DNA from: Eggerthellales bacterium UBA948
Lineage (GTDB): Bacteria > Actinomycetota > Coriobacteriia > Coriobacteriales > UBA8131
Reading direction: 5' to 3'
Length of the DNA stretch: 19,043 nt
Assembly: GCA_002293265.1 (NCBI GenBank)
Contig: DBCW01000148.1
Coordinates: 1-19,043, forward strand
Below, in pieces: positions 14,807 through 19,043 of the stretch (position 1 is its first letter; each line of letters opens with the position of its first letter). Below the pieces are notes generated by a model, which saw only the letters and a list, made by a program, of their open reading frames with translations, had not been told where the DNA came from and made no database searches. Made by a program: the position numbers and the translations under genes.

Positions 14807-17326
14807 CTAAACAACTATCAAGGACACTCCTGCTTCTTCGCACGCTTCAAGCAGTTGTTTTTGGTAAGACGGATTGACTTCTTTGCAGATTTCAAAAACG
14901 CTCCTCCTGAACCAATAACCGATATCTCCAGTGTGATGTCCAAGTATGTAACATATTAATTCAATAAGTGACTCGAGCTGAGCTTCGCTCATTTTATCTA
15001 AGATGTCATGAGAAAAGCGTAGGTCATCAGAGGCGTTTGCTGCAAAATCTATTACCTGCTTAGATTCAATGATTGCATCTGTGATATCTTTCATAACCAT
15101 GCTGGGCTCCAGCGCAATGTTGATTATTGTTGAAAATTCTCTCCATGTCAGTTTTATTGGACGGTTCAGTAATCGGTTCTTAACATAATCCTTTAGCCAT
15201 CTCTCCCATATATCAACCATTTTTTCGCTAACTGAAATCCTGTAGACATGCGACATCACTCCAGAAGATAGAATCTCGTCTCTAGATATAAATATTTGTA
15301 ATTCCAACTTCGTTTTATCATCTAAATCACAATATGAGAGTATTCTAAACAATAATTTTTGATAACACCTTAGCAGCTCAGTGTCAGTCAGCTGATCACT
15401 GATTTCCTTCTTGGTATGCATAATGGTTTCTAAAAGACCGCTATTAAGAATCGAAATATCAAAATTTTGATAAAGAATGAGTGCTGCCCAAGCGAACCAC
15501 CTTGCAGTGCCCTTAACGGGCGCTTCGTTAAAATATGGTATTAGTGTGTTGTTTCCAAAGTCCTCATCATAGTAAAAAATTGTGTAGAAGCTGACACATA
15601 GACGAAATGCTGCAACTTTTGATGCATCACTTTCGCCCTGCATTATGATTTGTATCAATGCGACTACACGCATTCTTACAGTCATATATTTATCACAACT
15701 ATTCAAGTTTTGTATTACTGCAATCAATGTTTCACTTAACAAGAAAGGCCAGTATGAGAAGCTCATCCTAGAAGGATTCTCGTTATCATGTGTGTACGTA
15801 ACTCTTTCTTGATTCATATCCCATATGCTCTCGCATATCTCTGTTATTTTATTAAGAGCATGGTCAACGTCAGAATATTCTTTACCCTTTGAGCAATGTC
15901 GCAAGTAGAGGAACAATGCATGAAGGTCATTGTCGCTTGGTTCGTCTTCTTGAATCATACATTGCACTTTTTCTATCATTTTCTCTGCCTGAGAGTAATC
16001 CATTATTTCTCTTAATACTTCTAATATGGTCAAGCGTACATCACGAGGCTCGTAATTAATGTTAGCTAGATTCTGGCTTTCATCCCACAGTTTGATTGAT
16101 AAGCTTGGGTCTTGGCTTATGGTCTCAGAAATAGTCTGGTATCGTGAGCTACCAGTCTCAAGACCCTCAAAAGCTACTAGATGCTCATTAGGTAATCGCT
16201 TGTTTAGGAGATCACTCATTGCCTTGCTTGGATTATCCTCAAGCTCTTGCAAGAATTCATTCTTGTCTTTAGCTGGTGCAACCTCTGAAACATCAGAAAA
16301 TCTAGCTTGCCGCGATAAAGGACTCATTTTCTCGGTCAAATAGCTTTTTGTTTTATACTTAGATATAAGGGGGTTTATATCCTTTTGCCAAGACTTGGCA
16401 ACTCCTTTTATCCAACAACACAGTTCATATCGTAACCAACTGGAATCGATTGTCTCTGAGTTATTATCGTCTCCGGGTGCTTCAATATAACGTAGTAATC
16501 TGTTTTTAGTTTGCTCTGACACAGCTTGCAAGTTTGACCTCAGAATCTCATATACTTCAAAGTCAGCAAAAACATTCTTTCTTACTTGTAGTAAAAGCTC
16601 GTTTTCAATCAACCAGATAATCTTTTCATTTGCCGTGAGTTCTTCACTCTTTTCCACCGCAAGCAATTTAAGCCTCACGAGTATTGAGTCTTTACAATCT
16701 GCATACTTGCTTAAAAACTGCTTCCGCACACTTTCTTCGCTTTTTATTAGTATTTCCCTAATTATTTTTATTACACAATAATTTCCGTATTCAGGCATGT
16801 TCCCAGAGATAAAGTTATCCACATCGCAGGAGATCATATCATAAAATGCGTCCGAGCCAATACTTTTTATGTACCCATAGTAGATCTCGATATTTCGAGT
16901 GAGAATGTCAAGAACCTGTGAATACAGATCAATATGAGCTTTCTCATTTTCCCACCACTTACTCAATGCAAAGTTTACCGTCTCGCTATCTCCAGGAAAT
17001 CGAACATCCATATAAACTCTTGCCCCAGTCTCGTCTATACCATAAAACAGGTTTTTTTGACTGACCACTTCCGGCTGGGTAATCTTGTCCAAAAGAACAG
17101 GAAACAGAAGCTTATGTCTATGCATTGTTATGCCACGAACTAAATAGTCGCTCAAGGAAAATGCTTTCATTAAATACCCAAATGTAGCTATTCCAGCTTT
17201 CTTTTTTATCTGGTAACCATTTAATCTATTTGCACAAATTAACGAAAGCTTAGAGATTATATCTTCAGACACATTTGGATTTACCAATAACTCTAGAATA
17301 GTTCCCCAATAAAAGTCATTCCACAA
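14807..17326 (-). pseudogene. C-terminal helical part of a frameshifted SIR2 defence protein
   Basis: This frame gives 839 aa from a TTG at 17326, but the start is unconvincing: there is no ribosome site, and the frame remains open upstream to 17485 with protein-like sequence (VFKYEDYDSKTTIIANWF, then GDEEAISYGIEKLTDSSW). That upstream part overlaps the end of the SIR2 ORF in the -1 frame. I therefore read it as the C-terminal part of one protein of about 1,239 aa. It is predicted mostly alpha-helical, likely repeat-like, with no P-loop, no nuclease motif and no membrane segment that I can see. In defence-associated sirtuins (DSR1/DSR2) a long helical C-terminus senses phage proteins and controls the SIR2 domain; the same role is inferred here. 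Base composition is clearly AT-richer than the helicase operon. Confidence 0.75.
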
Positions 17327-17415
17327 CCAGGAAGAGTCGGTAAGTTTTTCTATGCCATATGAGATTGCCTCTTCATCACCTTGAAGAAAACATATTTTGT
17401 TAAACCAATTGGCAA

Positions 17416-18525
17416 TTATTGTGGTCTTACTGTCATAGTCTTCGTACTTAAATACCTGTTGAAAAACATTTGCCCTGCGAGCTTTTCATTCTCTTCAAAA
17501 TATTTGCACCAATGATAGTCGTTTGTATTGTTAAAAAACCAAACTATCAAATTAAGGTCATCTGATTTGTCTGAAAACAATGTGCCGGCAAGTAAAGAAT
17601 GCTCATACGCACTGAGTTGGCTAGGATCCTTCTGAGCAATTAGCTTCATCAGTTCCCTTTTTTCGTCGTACTTTAGCGAAAAATGCTGTGCAAGCTCATT
17701 AATAGCACAAGTGACTTTTTCGCGTTTGCCGGTCTCATACTTGATAGGAGTAATTCCTAAGATTTTCCAGCTTTCTTTCTCTGGTTTATCAGTTATCACA
17801 TAACGCTTACAAACTCCTAATCCTCTTGAATGGTATTTCATAACTGGGTCATCATAACCAAAGCCTATGAATAAAACTGTAAAGCATGTAAAAAGTTCAG
17901 ACAAGAATTTACTGCAGTATTGCTTTGTTAGATACGCCTTTCCAAAATCTCTATCTGTGAAGATCATTTCTTTGTGATTTCTGATGCTGCCATGCAAATT
18001 TACTAGTCCTTGAAATTCATCTCCTTGCGGCAATGCAGGAGCATCGTAGATTCTTGGCTTATTATTTGTAGGATATAATTCATCGCTTTCTAGCAGACAG
18101 TCTTGGTTGGTGGTAACTACTCTGAAAGTCCTCGTCGTAAACGCAAGGCGAACAATTGCCCGATGCGTTTCATTGACATGTTTTGCTTTAGACAAGATCT
18201 CGTATATTTCTTTATGCACTTTCTTCGCTTCGACACCCATATCGTCATTAATACGACCAAGAATTGAGTCATAGCTCTCTTTGCAGCCTGACGTCTTCTC
18301 GTCTTTTTGCGCGCCATCCTGCCCTTCTTCGGGAGGAGATAATTCCGGGTGACAAGTTATTTTGCAAATCTCGCGCACTAACTCATTAAACAGAGGGAGG
18401 TTTGATGGCTCCCCATAGGACGCTCCAGCCCCTACGAATAATACAAGACTGTCATTCTCTATAGCAGAAAGTATTTCACTAGGAATGTTTATACCACATT
18501 GCAATGCAAACGTTTCGCTGCTCAC
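17416..18525 (-). pseudogene. SIR2-family NADase domain, N-terminal part of a split gene
   Basis: Predicted 369-aa ORF with a SIR2 (SIR2_2-like) domain. Visible NAD-binding and catalytic features are VGAGAS at 31-36, TTNQD at 138-142 with N140, LHGS at 177-180 with H178, and GFGYDDP at 221-227. In defence proteins this domain destroys NAD+ after phage sensing, causing growth arrest. The GTG start at 18525 has GGGGTG 5 bases upstream. The last 20 or so residues (after GQMFF) lack the coherence of the alternative frame, which continues as a long protein; a single lost base, or a -1 shift, between 17488 and 17416 would fuse them. If not shifted, the product is a free SIR2 domain without its regulatory part. 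All key catalytic residues are present. Confidence 0.85.
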
Positions 18526-18915
18526 TTATTCACCCCAAACTGTATCAAATTTCCTATTGTTAACTCTTAAGCCCTCATTGTGAAACTACATCAAATCTAA
18601 TTATTTAAAACAATGTATAGTTTGCTCACTAAGACATAATGTTCTCTTGTAAGAACTATTCATGATTAGCTTAACATGACAACATAGTTCTACATCTATT
18701 GTTTTCACTTCAGTTACTCTAATAATTAGAGCGATTAAAATTGTCTTCAGCGCCATTCTATTATCATTATGTAAAAATGTTTTACCTGATAAATGACCAA
18801 CTGAAAAGCCTTATCGCTGAAGACTGTTTGGCAGAATATCTACTATTTCTATATATGAAATGTTCTTTTGCTATCTATATATGCTATCATTGTCATCTTG
18901 AAACATTTCTCATGA
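18526..18915. promoter_or_regulatory. AT-rich divergent control region between SIR2 and TcmP genes
   Basis: I see no convincing gene in this stretch; a 71-codon plus-strand frame at 18741-18956 overlaps the TcmP start and looks spurious. It must hold the promoters of the two divergent genes. Inverted repeats are present: GTCTTCAGCG (18743-18752) against CGCTGAAGAC (18815-18824), and AGAACTAT (18652-18659) against ATAGTTCT (18684-18691). These could be operators or RNA stems. Confidence 0.4.
18882..18890 (+). promoter_or_regulatory. Extended -10 element for the TcmP gene
   Basis: TGCTATCAT matches TGnTATAAT with one mismatch, placing a start near 18897, about 20-30 bases before the TcmP start codon. 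No good -35 is visible, which extended -10 promoters tolerate. Confidence 0.4.
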
Positions 18916-19043
18916 ATGGGGTTCGAAATGGGAAACTCACAGAAATTTGGTGGTGACTGGACAATAGAAAAGTTAGATATCCTTTCAGATTATTTAACTT
19001 TTTACTTGGCTGCTTTAAAAGACCAAAAGTTTGGAAAAGTTTA
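18916..19043 (+). CDS. Three-Cys-motif partner protein (TcmP), N-terminus only
   Basis: The gene runs off the right edge. From the ATG at 18928 it reads MGNSQKFGGDWTIEKLDILS and continues DYLTFYLAALKDQKFGKV; FGGDWTxxKL..L..YL..Y..AL is the characteristic N-terminus of TcmP proteins, which normally continue into a Rossmann/SAM-methyltransferase-like core (FxYIDAFAG-type motif expected just beyond the window). An in-frame ATG at 18916 is an alternative start (four more residues); for the ATG at 18928, a GGGG lies seven bases upstream. TcmP genes usually sit beside a three-Cys-motif (Gp37/Gp68, DUF5131) gene in mobile or defence contexts; that partner would lie to the right. Function is not established. 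Only 38 or 42 codons are visible. Confidence 0.7.
   Translation, partial: MGFEMGNSQKFGGDWTIEKLDILSDYLTFYLAALKDQKFGKV

Noticed and set aside
18741..18956. 71-codon plus-strand frame overlapping the TcmP start
   Set aside because: Cys/Tyr/Phe-rich composition typical of chance frames in AT-rich DNA, and it conflicts with the much better TcmP N-terminus.

Overview
This is a bacterial accessory region that reads as a defence island. Nearly all large genes lie on the minus strand and belong to anti-phage or conflict-system families. I cannot name the organism. The sequence is bacterial (Shine-Dalgarno sites, ATGA/GTGA operon overlaps, standard code with TGA used as stop), of moderate GC in most genes and clearly AT-richer at the right end. 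There is no rRNA, tRNA, CRISPR array or intact transposase.

Layout from left to right. Positions 1-52 are a perfect hairpin. At 114-1409 (minus) is an AAA ATPase with a DUF4143 C-terminus; its upstream region carries three direct repeats at exact 23-bp spacing around a possible promoter. Positions 1514-2905 are a scrappy zone: an unrecognised 135-aa gene, a dRS3-like palindromic repeat, an orphan MNT nucleotidyltransferase (true start probably 2162), a short decayed reading frame and an IS21-like relic.

Positions 2906-14538 (minus) hold one apparent operon, transcribed right to left: a DEAH/SNF2-type helicase with a C-terminal DUF3883 nuclease-like domain, a DUF1016 (YhcG-type) PD-(D/E)XK nuclease split by one in-frame TGA, a DUF1156 DNA methylase with zinc-finger cysteines, a DUF499 ATPase with an N-terminal Swt1-type HEPN domain, and a small AbiU2-like HEPN protein. 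The helicase + methylase + ATPase core resembles, from memory, the three-gene system called Hma (helicase, methylase, ATPase). BREX (PglZ) and DISARM (DrmA/DrmB) markers are absent. The expected logic is self-marking by the methylase, DNA surveillance by helicase and ATPase, and DNA or RNA cleavage by the nuclease and HEPN parts.

Positions 14807-18525 (minus) encode an AT-rich SIR2-domain NADase-like protein. It is annotated as two ORFs, but they look like one gene of about 1,239 codons interrupted by a single-base frameshift near 17416-17488. Its layout (N-terminal SIR2, long helical C-terminus without a P-loop) is that of defence-associated sirtuins. Divergently, at 18916/18928 (plus), a three-Cys-motif partner (TcmP) gene begins and runs off the window.

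The most interesting points are the two separate lesions in effector genes (TGA in the YhcG nuclease, frameshift in the SIR2 protein) inside otherwise well-preserved systems, the helicase-nuclease-methylase-ATPase-HEPN operon itself, and the phased operator-like repeats upstream of the DUF4143 gene.
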